This document shows, one piece after another, positions 53,817 through 64,000 of a DNA stretch of 64,000 bases (its first letter is position 1; every line of letters starts with the position of its first letter). A program made the position numbers and the translations under genes. The stretch is from contig CALFMP010000016.1 in NCBI GenBank assembly GCA_937879965.1, positions 62,001 through 126,000 on the forward strand, read 5' to 3'. The notes under the pieces are model-generated. The model had not been told where the DNA came from and ran no database searches. It saw nothing but the letters and a program-made list of their open reading frames with translations. The DNA comes from QKMZ01 sp012965515 (GTDB taxonomy: Bacteria > Cyanobacteriota > Vampirovibrionia > Obscuribacterales > Obscuribacteraceae).

Positions 53817-54277
53817 AATGCAGTCCTCGCGAAAACTGAGAGCGTGATCATCCTTCGTGTGATTGTATCTGTTTGCTGATTAGCTTGCCTACTGACACTA
53901 GCTAGCGCAGCAAGGGTGAACGCCTTGGTGCTCCTCCTGATCATCTGTTCATTTACACTCCTGCTTTACAACAAGCTAAGAATCTGCGAAATAGGCTGTT
54001 AGTGGCTCTTTACAGCTTCTTCTTCGAATAGGGGATCTTAATACGCACGATAGGTATTTTTGACTCAGCTGAAAGCCTGAATCTAATCTCAGATCACGCC
54101 CGTTATTCCGTTTTATTCAAAACAGACATCCTCTTCCAAATCTTCATCCCGCCAAGTTCAATCCCAGAAGCAGCACCTCTTCGGTGTTTGTGGGAGACCG
54201 CGCTTGGTTTTGTCTGTTGAGTTAACGGAAGTCGGTTCAACCCTCTGTGACCAATCCAGGTCAGTAGGAGAAACGAA
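53817..54277. other. Divergent intergenic region with the Ter-gene promoter
   Basis: It holds the promoter listed at 54060 and otherwise no recognisable RNA, hairpin or repeat. The leader of the TerD fusion would be about 185 bases long. Confidence 0.45.
54060..54087 (+). promoter_or_regulatory. Promoter of the TerD-TerA-like gene
   Basis: TTGACT (54060-54065), a 16-base spacer and TCTAAT (54082-54087), each five of six to consensus. Confidence 0.5.
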
Positions 54278-55477
54278 ATGAGTCAACAACTCGCTGCTGG
54301 TGGAAACGCTCCGCTTCCCACGGAGAAGATCACCGTCAAGTGCATGCACATGGGTCCCGACGCGGATCTCTCCGCGCTTCTGCTCACCGCTTCCGGCAAG
54401 GTTCGCTCGGATGCCGACTTCGTGTTCTACGGTCAGCCTGCATCGACCTGCGGCTCGGTGGCTTACCAGGAGAAGAAGAAGACCGGCGACGCCACCGAAC
54501 AAGGCATCGTCATCGACCTCGCGAAGGTGCCCGCTGCCATCGAGAAGATCGCCATCACGCTGACAATCGATCCCGAGACGCCGAAGACCTTCGCCGACCT
54601 CGGCGGCGCCGCGCTCTCCGTCTGCAATGCCGCCGGCACCTCTCTTGTCGAGATGGAGCCCAACGGCAACAAGGAAAACGCGTTCGTCATCGCCGAGATC
54701 TACAAGCGCAACGGCGCCTGGAAGGTCCGCAACTTCAACCAGGGATTCCTCAACGGTCTGGCCGGCATCGCCACCGCATATGGTGTCGACGTCGGTGACA
54801 GCGCGCCTGCCCAGGCAGCTCCAGCTCCCGCGCCGGTGAAGGCAGCTCCGCCGCCGCCGCCTGCACCTCCCGCTCCTCCGAAGGTGAACCTGACCAAGCC
54901 CGCACCGACCGGCAAGGTCAACCTGAAGAAGGGCAGCGCCATCAAGATCGAGAAGACCGCGACCATCGTCGCCACCGGCGAATGGGGCAACAAGGGCTGG
55001 AAGAAGCTCGACTACGACCTCTTCTGCCACATCGCCTACAAGGACGGCAAGACCGAGGTCGTCAACTTCGACCGTCTGGTCAGCCGCAACGGCTCGGTTC
55101 GCCATCACGGCGACCTGAAGGTCGGCGGTCAGGGCACCATCGAGAAGGTCTCCGTCAACATGACGGACGACATCGCGGCGGTCGGCTTCTCGTTCTACTC
55201 CGCGCGTGAGAACGGCACCGGTTCCTTCGCCGACGCCAAGGCTCGCGTCTCCATCGACAATGGCAACGGCTCGACCGTTACCATCGAAGTGGCGAACATG
55301 AGCGTCGACTCGCGCCGTTACACGCTCTACTTCGGCACCTGCATCAACAAGGATGCGGAGGCGGTCGAGATCGTAGCGCACGAGGACTACAGCGCGCGCG
55401 ACTCGGAGAACCAGGCGGTTCTGTACAAGGACGGCACCCACCGCATGGACGCCGGCCCGGAGAACCGCACCAAGTAA
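54278..55477 (+). CDS. TerD-TerA-like fusion protein
   Basis: 399 aa, start with TAGGAG upstream. Residues about 15-175 are a TerD domain: GPDADLSALLLTASGKV, GQPASTCGSVAY and FVIAEIYKRNGAWKVRNFNQ with GFLNGLAGI, the calcium-binding and core segments of the family. A 40-residue Pro/Ala/Lys linker follows (PPPPPAPPAPPKV). Residues about 215-399 resemble the TerA-type C-terminal domain: LDYDLFCHIAYKDGK, FSFYSARENGTGSF, RVSIDNGNG and the closing RMDAGPENR. Ter proteins are tied to tellurite, phage and envelope stress responses. It stands at the head of a plus-strand group facing the ubiquitin-like operon. Confidence 0.88.
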   Translation: MSQQLAAGGNAPLPTEKITVKCMHMGPDADLSALLLTASGKVRSDADFVFYGQPASTCGSVAYQEKKKTGDATEQGIVIDLAKVPAAIEKIAITLTIDPETPKTFADLGGAALSVCNAAGTSLVEMEPNGNKENAFVIAEIYKRNGAWKVRNFNQGFLNGLAGIATAYGVDVGDSAPAQAAPAPAPVKAAPPPPPAPPAPPKVNLTKPAPTGKVNLKKGSAIKIEKTATIVATGEWGNKGWKKLDYDLFCHIAYKDGKTEVVNFDRLVSRNGSVRHHGDLKVGGQGTIEKVSVNMTDDIAAVGFSFYSARENGTGSFADAKARVSIDNGNGSTVTIEVANMSVDSRRYTLYFGTCINKDAEAVEIVAHEDYSARDSENQAVLYKDGTHRMDAGPENRTK

Positions 55478-55647
55478 CGCTCGACTCGACGATCAACCGA
55501 AGTTCTGCAGCGTTGTAGCTCAAACGCTACGGAGCTAAAGCCTTTGGAGGCGTAAGGCAAGCCGGACGCCGGTGCCTTGCGCTCTTCAGAAAGGTAATCT
55601 CAAACTCAGGCACGTCGCGTAAGAGTGGCGTGCTCAAGGAGAAATCC

Positions 55648-56121
55648 ATGACTCAAGGTGAGAAGGAAGCACAGGCTCGTAATTGGGGCGCAATGCGCCT
55701 GACGACTGGCTTCTACATGACCGACATGCTCCGCTCTGTCCTGCAATTTGCGGATACCGACGAGCGTTGCATCGCGATGTCGCGTGTCGTCGACCTGCTC
55801 GAAGCCGGCTGCACCGACGAGACCCAGTGGCGCTTCGCCATCAACGAACTCGCGGGTCTTCTGCAGTCGCATCCCGACGCCCACAAGGAGTCCGGCACCT
55901 GGTACGACGGCGAGTCGTCCATCGTTGCGTTGGCCGCTGCGATGGAGGCTGCTCGTCATGCCCTCTGCAAGCTGTATCCGCGTGTGTATTACCGCGGTGA
56001 AGCTGAAGGCGCCGCCTACAAGGTGTTCAAGTACGTCCTGCGCGCTCTGATGCAGACGCCGGAAACAGCTGCCGAAGGACTGAAGTGGGTCGAGCGCAAC
56101 GTCGAGATGATGGGGCGTTAA
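55648..56121 (+). CDS. Helical hypothetical protein downstream of the Ter gene (157 aa)
   Basis: The ATG at 55648 has AAGGAG seven bases upstream. The protein is almost all helix: GFYMTDMLRSVLQFAD, an acidic ERCIAMSRVVDLLEAG, a tryptophan helix (TQWRFAINELAGLL), a histidine-containing linker (SHPDAHKESGTWYD) and a long C-terminal bundle ending VERNVEMMGR. No known domain. It lies 170 bases after the TerD-TerA-like gene on the same strand with no obvious terminator between, so it is probably a partner in the same unit. Confidence 0.7.
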   Translation: MTQGEKEAQARNWGAMRLTTGFYMTDMLRSVLQFADTDERCIAMSRVVDLLEAGCTDETQWRFAINELAGLLQSHPDAHKESGTWYDGESSIVALAAAMEAARHALCKLYPRVYYRGEAEGAAYKVFKYVLRALMQTPETAAEGLKWVERNVEMMGR

Positions 56122-56413
56122 ATCCTCGCTTGCTGCAAGTCCGCAGCAACTGAGGTGGGAAACAGCGGAGGAGGCCTCTAACAGGGGTTCTTTCGCTGAT
56201 TCCTTTTTGACGCGATTGTACTAGGTGATGTAGCAACGGCTTGCAGAATGCAGATTTTTCTTGTGGCGTTTGACGTTTTGCGGCGAGCATAAACAAAAAC
56301 TACACAGAACGTTCCGGTTTTGTTTCCAGACCAGCGGCTATTCTGCTGTCAATCGTGCTTCGCCTCCCGCGATTGACGATCGCCCGTTTCTATCCCCTAA
56401 TCTGGATTCCAAA

Positions 56414-57337
56414 ATGTCTAACACATTGATCGAAACGATCGTGAACGATGCTGCCGCAGGGCAGAACAACTCTAACAAAGAAGAGGTTTTCGACAAGATT
56501 TACGATCAGCTTGTTCAACTACGAATGGAAAATGGTGGTGGCGCGCAGAGTGCGCAGTTTCAGCAAGATATGAAACTTTTGAATGATCAATTGCATGAGA
56601 GAGGCATTCTCAGCGATTTCGAGATCACTGGCGTGCACATGGAAGGAGATCCAAGCCCCCATCGCTATTTGGGCCCAGAGGAAGAAATTCAAATTAAGAA
56701 GAAGGGGTCCAACGAAGAAGAGATGATGGAAGGCGGCATTACCACCGCGCGCTGGTATCCGGGTCTCACAGGCGAACTGAGCCCAACACAGCAGTCTTTA
56801 TTGAAGGTTGTGACCGAGTCGGTTGGGCAGCAGTTGTGGGAAACGAAACATCCTTCACCAGGCATAGCAGACAGTCCTGATCCTCCTGGTTTTCCTTCCT
56901 ATGGCGGTCCAGGCGGATATGGTTGCGCGCCGTCAGTAGCAGAAGCTCTTCGTAGAGCTGGAGCCATTTCTCCGGATGAAGATCCTGTCAATGTAGCGGA
57001 TGTTCAAACCATCCTGGAAGATTTTCACGGGTGGAAACAGGTTCCTGGTACAGCTACAGATCAGTCTCTAAAACCATCGGAGAGGCAGGACCTATCGGCA
57101 ATGGCATTGGAGCCTGGTGATGTGATTCTGGGCTATCGAGATCCAATGGGAGACCGAACTGGTGGCTCAAACTCGCATGTCGGTATCGTTGGCGAAGATG
57201 GAAAAATCTACGCGCATGGCGTTCCTGACAGACCTAATCCGACATCTGAAGAATGGACTTTCAATGACGTGACGCAATGGTCGAACCTCGACTATCGTGG
57301 TGGCATCGTTGTTTTGCGTGCGCCGGACGCAAAGTAA
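56414..57337 (+). CDS. NlpC/P60 or CHAP-like cysteine peptidase
   Basis: 307 aa from the ATG at 56414, which has no clear ribosome site; the open frame 51 codons upstream is not convincing. The first 120 residues are polar and helical with acidic stretches. Then comes a papain-like peptidoglycan hydrolase core: cysteine in GGYGCAPSVAEALRRAG, a GDVILGYRD strand and histidine in SNSHVGIVGEDGKIYAHG. These are the Cys-His pair and strand order of NlpC/P60 and CHAP enzymes. There is no signal peptide, so secretion by a special route or a cytosolic role must be considered. It ends in a clear terminator. Confidence 0.7.
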   Translation: MSNTLIETIVNDAAAGQNNSNKEEVFDKIYDQLVQLRMENGGGAQSAQFQQDMKLLNDQLHERGILSDFEITGVHMEGDPSPHRYLGPEEEIQIKKKGSNEEEMMEGGITTARWYPGLTGELSPTQQSLLKVVTESVGQQLWETKHPSPGIADSPDPPGFPSYGGPGGYGCAPSVAEALRRAGAISPDEDPVNVADVQTILEDFHGWKQVPGTATDQSLKPSERQDLSAMALEPGDVILGYRDPMGDRTGGSNSHVGIVGEDGKIYAHGVPDRPNPTSEEWTFNDVTQWSNLDYRGGIVVLRAPDAK

Positions 57338-57358
57338 AAGTTTAGTTGCGCCAAACCG

Positions 57359-57388
57359 AAAAGAGCGGCAGGGTTACTGCCGTTCTTT
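57359..57388 (+). terminator. Intrinsic terminator
   Basis: AAAGAGCGGCAG pairs with CTGCCGTTCTTT across a five-base loop and ends in TTTT. Confidence 0.8.
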
Positions 57389-57428
57389 TGCGTTCACAGA
57401 TAACTATAAAACGTAGTGGAGTTGTTTC

Positions 57429-57482
57429 TAAAAAAGAAACCGCGCACAGCAAGCCTTGTTAAAGGGCTTACTATGCGCGGTT
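57429..57482 (-). terminator. Terminator of the Hsp100 / ubiquitin-like operon
   Basis: Read leftward: AACCGCGCA pairs with TGCGCGGTT around an inner AGCCC/GGCT pair, and TTTCTTTTTT follows. It lies 87 bases after the Hsp100 stop. Confidence 0.8.
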
Positions 57483-57568
57483 CCATAAGTATGCGGAGTT
57501 CGCGACCTCAAGTCACCGCATCAACAATCGCTGATGCGGTGTATCAGTTTGCGAGAGTCCCGCTTCCT

Positions 57569-60055
<2,487 letters not shown>

Positions 60056-60254
60056 GGTGTCCGTCCTCCGTTTAGAGGATCACCTTTCTTGCTTAAGCTA
60101 GGTGAGCATATTGAGGGGATGAGTTGTGAGACAAAAGTAGGTCAACACAAGTCACCAGGGCGGGACACCGAGGCAACTTTGTCCGAGTGACGCGGACCGG
60201 TCGGGTGTGGACCCGCGACCGGTCTGCGATTTGCCAGTTGGCGCGGGGTTCGAC

Positions 60255-60944
60255 TTAGTCGAAGTTCCGCGTCATCGTGTACAGCGGACGGAGACCGAAG
60301 ATGATCTCGTTGTCCAGGGTGTCTTCCTTACCGCCTTCGATCGCCTGGTAGCGGATGAACTGCCAGACGGCAAGACCGGAGACGGTCTCGGCGGTGGGAC
60401 CGACGGTGATCGACGTGCCGCAGGCAGAAACTTCCGCCTTGGCGTCGTCATAGAGGGTCGCTTCCCAGCCCTTCACCTGAGCGGGCTTGGTGGGGTTCAA
60501 GGTGTAGATGCGGCCTTCGGTCGCGCCCATACGGGTCTCGATCATGAGCTTGGTGCGCATCTTGTAACGGATGCCCTTGTTCCAGATTTCCTTGCGGGAA
60601 GCCATCGTGTCGGTGAGAAGGAACACGACGTCACCGAGCTGCTGCGTACCGTCGACGCGCTCGTTGTGCGTGTGAATCTTCAGACCGGTGGCCGCCTTCA
60701 CGACTTCCGCGAGCGCTTCGACTTTGAGCTTGCCGATGTGCGACTGGTCGTAGGCCTGGTTGGCGATGTTGTGGGCTTCGACGATGTCGAAGTCCCAGAC
60801 GTGGATGTTTTCCAAACCCAGCTTGGCCAGGCTCAGAACGATGCGCGAACCAGTCGCACCGGCGCCGATGACGTCGATGCGCTTGTTGCCGAACGCGTCA
60901 CGCGAAAAGATTTCGACGTGTCGAGTGATATCGACATTGTTCAT
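60255..60944 (-). CDS. Minimal E1-like / ThiF adenylating enzyme
   Basis: 229 aa, AAGGAG upstream of the ATG. A single ThiF/E1 adenylation domain: nucleotide loop DVIGAGATGS (GxGxxG at 27-32), the acidic pair in VWDFDIVEAHN (D51, D53), lysines in GKLKVEAL, VVFLLTDTMASR, and a candidate catalytic cysteine at 175 in VSACGTSIT. It lacks the zinc CxxC pairs of MoeB/ThiF and any extra domain. E1-like enzymes adenylate the C-terminal glycine of a ubiquitin-like protein and pass it on as a thioester. It is encoded with a JAB protease and two E2-like proteins on the same strand. Confidence 0.92.
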   Translation of the reverse strand: MNNVDITRHVEIFSRDAFGNKRIDVIGAGATGSRIVLSLAKLGLENIHVWDFDIVEAHNIANQAYDQSHIGKLKVEALAEVVKAATGLKIHTHNERVDGTQQLGDVVFLLTDTMASRKEIWNKGIRYKMRTKLMIETRMGATEGRIYTLNPTKPAQVKGWEATLYDDAKAEVSACGTSITVGPTAETVSGLAVWQFIRYQAIEGGKEDTLDNEIIFGLRPLYTMTRNFD

Positions 60945-61038
60945 GTGGTGTTCTCCTTAAGAACAGCCGGACAAGCCTACGCTCGAAGAGCGCAGACTCG
61001 TTCGCGGCTGGACTCGTTAGGCTGCAGGTGTGAGCCTG

Positions 61039-62763
61039 TTACTGGGCGTCGTCCGGAAGCCGGTCGGCGCGATTGTTGGGGTTGGAAGTCTTCGGACCCT
61101 TGTACTTGGTGCTCCAGGGGTGCGACGGATCGTTGCAGTTCTGCGGAGTGCAGCGCTTCTTCGGTCGCTCCGAAGTCGTCTGGTAGGGCTGCGGTGGGGT
61201 GGGGCTGCTCTCGAAGAGGCTGCCCAACCAAGCGAAGAAACCTTTCTTCTCCTCTGTCTGAGGACCGGCACCGCCCTTGTAGGCGCCGGGCTGACCATTA
61301 AAAGGGGTGCCACCCGGACGAATGTCCTTGCCGGTGGGAATCAGCTCGCCGTCGACCACCTGTCCGCCGACATCGTCGGGGCCGGAAGTGGCATTGGCAG
61401 CACTCGCGTCGCCGGGACCGGCGGCGTTGTCACCCTTCTCATTGTTGGCGCCGTTCTTGCCGTCGCCGTCTTCGTCGTCCTTCTTGCCGAACCAGCTCTT
61501 GAACACGGTGAAAGTGCGCTCCTTCACCTTGGCCTTGTATTCGGCAGTCACTTCAGCGCGCAGCTCGGCGCTGATGGCGAGCGGATCTTCCTTCTTCGGC
61601 GCCGGCTTCTCAGCCTCGTCGCGATTGAGGAAGGAGCTCAAGCCGGACTTGTCGTCCTGCTGGCGAGCCTGTTCTTCCTGGCGCTCCTTCCAGGTGCTGC
61701 TGTAGCCGCCCTGGCTGTAGCCGTAGCCAGACGGACGCTCGTCGCTGCGACCACCCTGCCACCACTTGCGGTTGGCAGTGCCGCGGTCGAGCAGAACCTT
61801 GCCGGTTGCCGGGTCCATCACCGCCCACGGCACGTCCAGAAGACGGTAGCCGAGGTTGTAGTAATAGACGTCGAAGCAGCCGCGGCCGAGCTTGTTGAAG
61901 ATGCCGCGCAGGTAGTACTCGTGACCTTCACGCGCGAAGCGCTGCATGGTGCTCTCGTCCGTGCCGGACGGGCTGGTGCCCATGCGCACGTGTGAGTGAC
62001 CCCAGAAGTGCAGCTTGTTGGACTTCTCGAGGCCCGGGTCCCCGTCTTCCAGCAGCTCGAGAATGAGCTTCTCGGTGCCCTGCACGGACAGTTCCGTCTC
62101 GGTCGGGGTGACTTCCTGTTCGACCAGGAAAACCTCTTCGATGAGGAAGTCGCCGTTGGGGCGCTTGATGACCGTGCCGAGCCAGCCCACTTCCTTGGGC
62201 GCCAGTTCGACGTACAGGCACATGCGCTTGTACGCGTCCGGCGTCATGTAGACGGTCGGAGCCGGCGGGTCGAAGATGAGCTCGGCGCGGGTGTGCGCGT
62301 AGTGCGGCTTGAAGGGGCCTTCCGGGTCGCGGAAGACATAGCTCTTCTTTTCCGCCGGCTTTTCGCCGTCCTTCTTGTCACCGCTCGTGGTGGCGTCGGG
62401 CTTGGCGGCATCGCCCTCTTTGGCAGTGCCTTCGCCGACCGTGGCACCTTCGCTCACTGCGTTGGCCGTCGTGCCGGCAGTCGGCAGCGGCGGCGGAACG
62501 CTCTGGGAGCTGGAGACGCTGGGGACGCTCGTGGTCGACCGGTCGCCCTTGTAGACAGGCTTGTCGGCTGGCTTGGTGCCAGTGGGGGCGTCCGTCTTCG
62601 TCGATCCGCCGCTCAGCGGAAAGCCGAAGAGCTTCTCGAAGAAGCCGGGGCCCGACACGATGTTCTCTTCATTCGGATTCGCCTGGCTGTTGGCGCCGGC
62701 GGCGTCGGTTTCGGTCGTGCGGATGACCGGCTTTCCCGACTTGTTGTCGTCGTTGGAATTCAT
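61039..62763 (-). CDS. JAB/JAMM-domain protease with long disordered flanks
   Basis: 574 aa, GGAG upstream of the ATG. Residues 1-140 are low-complexity (Ser, Thr, Ala, Lys, Gly). A JAB domain covers about 155-315 and has a complete JAMM zinc site: Glu191 in PKEVGWLG, then His256-Ser-His258, seven residues, Ser266 and Asp269 (HSHVRMGTSPSGTD). The C-terminal 250 residues are again disordered and charged, with a Trp-rich patch (RKWWQGGRS) and a closing CTPQNC...HPW. JAB enzymes cut isopeptide or peptide bonds after ubiquitin-like tails. It lies 15 bases from the E2-like gene, so it is co-translated with it. The long flanks are unusual and could tether substrate or partners. Confidence 0.93.
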   Translation of the reverse strand: MNSNDDNKSGKPVIRTTETDAAGANSQANPNEENIVSGPGFFEKLFGFPLSGGSTKTDAPTGTKPADKPVYKGDRSTTSVPSVSSSQSVPPPLPTAGTTANAVSEGATVGEGTAKEGDAAKPDATTSGDKKDGEKPAEKKSYVFRDPEGPFKPHYAHTRAELIFDPPAPTVYMTPDAYKRMCLYVELAPKEVGWLGTVIKRPNGDFLIEEVFLVEQEVTPTETELSVQGTEKLILELLEDGDPGLEKSNKLHFWGHSHVRMGTSPSGTDESTMQRFAREGHEYYLRGIFNKLGRGCFDVYYYNLGYRLLDVPWAVMDPATGKVLLDRGTANRKWWQGGRSDERPSGYGYSQGGYSSTWKERQEEQARQQDDKSGLSSFLNRDEAEKPAPKKEDPLAISAELRAEVTAEYKAKVKERTFTVFKSWFGKKDDEDGDGKNGANNEKGDNAAGPGDASAANATSGPDDVGGQVVDGELIPTGKDIRPGGTPFNGQPGAYKGGAGPQTEEKKGFFAWLGSLFESSPTPPQPYQTTSERPKKRCTPQNCNDPSHPWSTKYKGPKTSNPNNRADRLPDDAQ

Positions 62764-62778
62764 TGTCTTCTCCTGGGC

Positions 62779-63639
62779 TCAGACTCTTGCGAGCGGCCAT
62801 TTGTCGATGAACTTGCTGAGCTCGTCTTCACCGATGGTTTCAACGAACTGGATAGCCAGTTCGGCGACGGTGGCAAATTCGAACTGGGCGATCAATTCAA
62901 GGAGCGTTTCCTTGATTTCGTCGATGCAAGCCGTGCCGTCCGGGTAGACGCGAGGAGCGTTCATGCCCGGATGCACTGTGCGGACACGACGAGTGCTGTT
63001 GAACCATCTGACACCGTCATCCAGACCATCGGTGCGGATGACGATCATGTATTCGCCCAGCTCATGCCGTTTGCCGGACTTGGGATGAGTGGCGACGAGG
63101 GTCTCGGTGAAAACCAGCAGCGCACCGTTGGTGACGCGCACAGCCTTCACTTTGTCCACCGCCATCAGGCGATCGTACTCGTCTGAGAACCGCTGCTTGA
63201 GCGTGTCTTCCGGAAGAGTCGTGGAACCGACGAAGTGGTGCCGCGCATTCTTCACGAAGGTCTCTTGGGCGGGGAGGAGCTTCTGTTTGCGATTGTTGAT
63301 TTTTGCAACCGCTTGCTTGGCCATGTCCCCCAGTCGCGCGGAACACAGCTCGATGTAGCGCGCACGCGAGGCGAGCGTCGCTGCGTCGTACTGCCGTCCG
63401 CGCGGATTGCTCGGTGCCACCACATTTGGTGTGGGGGCGAAAGTGAGCGTCAGTTGATAGAAACCTTCGTAGTCGGTTTCCTTCTCGGTCGCGGTGGCGC
63501 CGAGCAGCTTGAGGGCTTGCTCGAGATGCACCTCGCCGATGATGATCGAGACATTGTCCCACGGGTAGTACACCACCCCGTGGTCATGCAACATCTGCTT
63601 ATCGTTGTTGTCCAGGTTCGGAACGATATAGCTCTTCAT
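62779..63639 (-). CDS. E2-like (UBC-fold) protein 1
   Basis: 286 aa from the ATG at 63639 (GGAGGG upstream), which lies 13 bases past the stop of E2-like protein 2. The first 80 residues are a separate alpha/beta module (YIVPNLDNNDKQMLHDHG, then a GEVHLEQALKLLGA helix). From about 130 comes a bacterial E2-like domain: strands around GALLVFTETLVATHPKSGK, ELGEYMIVIRTDG, RWFNSTRRVRTVHPGMNAP, and the candidate catalytic Cys238 in YPDGTACID, then the helices FEFATVAELAIQFVE and the closing KWPLA. The histidine that usually precedes the cysteine in bacterial E2 proteins is replaced by arginine (A-P-R-V), so activity may differ from that of protein 2. Confidence 0.82.
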   Translation of the reverse strand: MKSYIVPNLDNNDKQMLHDHGVVYYPWDNVSIIIGEVHLEQALKLLGATATEKETDYEGFYQLTLTFAPTPNVVAPSNPRGRQYDAATLASRARYIELCSARLGDMAKQAVAKINNRKQKLLPAQETFVKNARHHFVGSTTLPEDTLKQRFSDEYDRLMAVDKVKAVRVTNGALLVFTETLVATHPKSGKRHELGEYMIVIRTDGLDDGVRWFNSTRRVRTVHPGMNAPRVYPDGTACIDEIKETLLELIAQFEFATVAELAIQFVETIGEDELSKFIDKWPLARV

Positions 63640-63652
63640 AGCTTTCCCTCCG

Positions 63653-64000
63653 TTACCTGGCGACAGGCCAGTTGGTGATGTAGGCGCCCCAGTTGTCGGC
63701 GACGTTGACCGACTCGACAAAAGCGATGCCCAGCTGAACCGCGGACGCGAACTCGCGTTTGGCGATCAGCTGCGGGAAAAGATCCCGGGTATTGCCCATG
63801 CAGGCATTGCCGTTGGGATCGACGTGCGGGGCGTTCATATTGCCGTTTCCACCAGGGACCTTGCGGGTCTTGTTGAACCACTTGATCATGTTGGTGGAGA
63901 TGTCGATGTGGATATCGAACGCACCGATCTCGTGACGCAGACCCGTGTTGGGGTTTACGCAGTAGAGAACATCGGTGCTCACGACAATCAGATTGCCGTC
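63653..64000 (-). CDS. E2-like (UBC-fold) protein 2, partial at the right edge
   Basis: The frame is open to the end of the window, so only the C-terminal 115 residues are visible; a GTG at 63982 is internal by comparison with protein 1, because the strand NLIVVSTDVLYCVNPNTG aligns with GALLVFTETLVATHPKSG there. The E2 active-site block is canonical: NMNAPHVDPNGNACMGN, with histidine and the cysteine in the order HV-x-x-x-G-x-x-C-x-G. ASAVQLGIAFVESVN and a D-N-W-G-A-Y-I-T-N-W-P end follow. It is the first visible gene of the operon and is the copy most likely to be catalytic. Confidence 0.85.
   Translation of the reverse strand, partial: DGNLIVVSTDVLYCVNPNTGLRHEIGAFDIHIDISTNMIKWFNKTRKVPGGNGNMNAPHVDPNGNACMGNTRDLFPQLIAKREFASAVQLGIAFVESVNVADNWGAYITNWPVAR

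Noticed and set aside
61996..63186. 396-codon open frame on the plus strand across the JAB and E2 genes
   Set aside because: The opposite strand carries intact JAMM and E2 motifs; this frame is compositionally a shadow.
60255..64000. PRTRC-type plasmid cassette
   Set aside because: E2-like and ThiF proteins occur there, but the ParB-related and other PRTRC members are absent in the visible part, and a JAB protease and Hsp100 are present instead.

Overview
The window looks like a chromosomal stretch of a Gram-negative-type bacterium with moderate-to-high GC, short intergenic gaps, clear GGAG-type ribosome binding sites and many secreted or membrane-anchored orphan proteins. There is no rRNA, tRNA, integrase, transposase or phage gene, so no phylogenetic marker is present. 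The mix of large lineage-specific proteins, WG and MORN-like repeat proteins, DUF4139, a TPM-domain protein and dispersed GCGCATGCAATGCGC palindromes reminds me of the Candidatus Obscuribacter / Melainabacteria (Vampirovibrionia) side of Cyanobacteria. That is a low-confidence impression, not something the sequence proves.

Layout. 0-5.5 kb: the 3' end of a MORN-like repeat protein, a secreted orphan, a DUF962 membrane protein, two small proteins and a secreted DUF4139 protein. 5.7-8 kb: a minus-strand three-gene operon (TPM-domain membrane protein, WHTH-motif GRDP-like protein, small membrane protein). Two of its products end in SSCGGGG tails, and strong hairpins separate the genes. 8.5-9.2 kb: a TPR lipoprotein. 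9.7-15 kb: a glycoside block (membrane-anchored GH30, SbmA/ABCD-type ABC transporter, GH1 beta-glucosidase). 15.3-27.3 kb: an accessory zone with a WG-repeat protein, small membrane peptides, a 947-aa orphan, a clostripain-like C11 protease, an NAD-dependent epimerase and an orphan HigA antitoxin with its own promoter/operator. 27.5-38.3 kb: mostly minus strand. It holds a two-enzyme fusion (TPP-dependent decarboxylase/synthase plus aldehyde dehydrogenase), a putative zinc protease, an intradiol dioxygenase, a metallophosphoesterase and three tandem paralogues of the MORN-like protein seen at the left edge. 39-53.8 kb: a Dam-type methylase overlapping a histone-deacetylase-like gene, a CNNM/CorC protein, a purple-acid-phosphatase-like enzyme, a fatty-acid-hydroxylase-like membrane enzyme, a GH130-like protein, a prenyltransferase-fold protein, a nucleotidyltransferase, a SolA-type amine oxidase and a GNAT.

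54-64 kb is the most interesting part. On the plus strand lie a TerD-TerA-like fusion, a small partner and an NlpC/P60-like protein. Facing them is a minus-strand operon, read from the right edge: E2-like protein 2 (partial), E2-like protein 1, a JAMM-motif JAB protease, a minimal E1/ThiF protein, and a Clp/Hsp100 unfoldase without the M-domain. This is a bacterial ubiquitin-like conjugation cassette joined to an unfoldase and beside a Ter-type stress gene. No ubiquitin-like modifier is visible; it may lie just past the right edge.

Three families of short intergenic palindromes (GCGCATGCAATGCGC, GTCGACGCCATGCGTCGAC, and TGGGAGCGC...GGCTCG) recur throughout, singly and in tandem.
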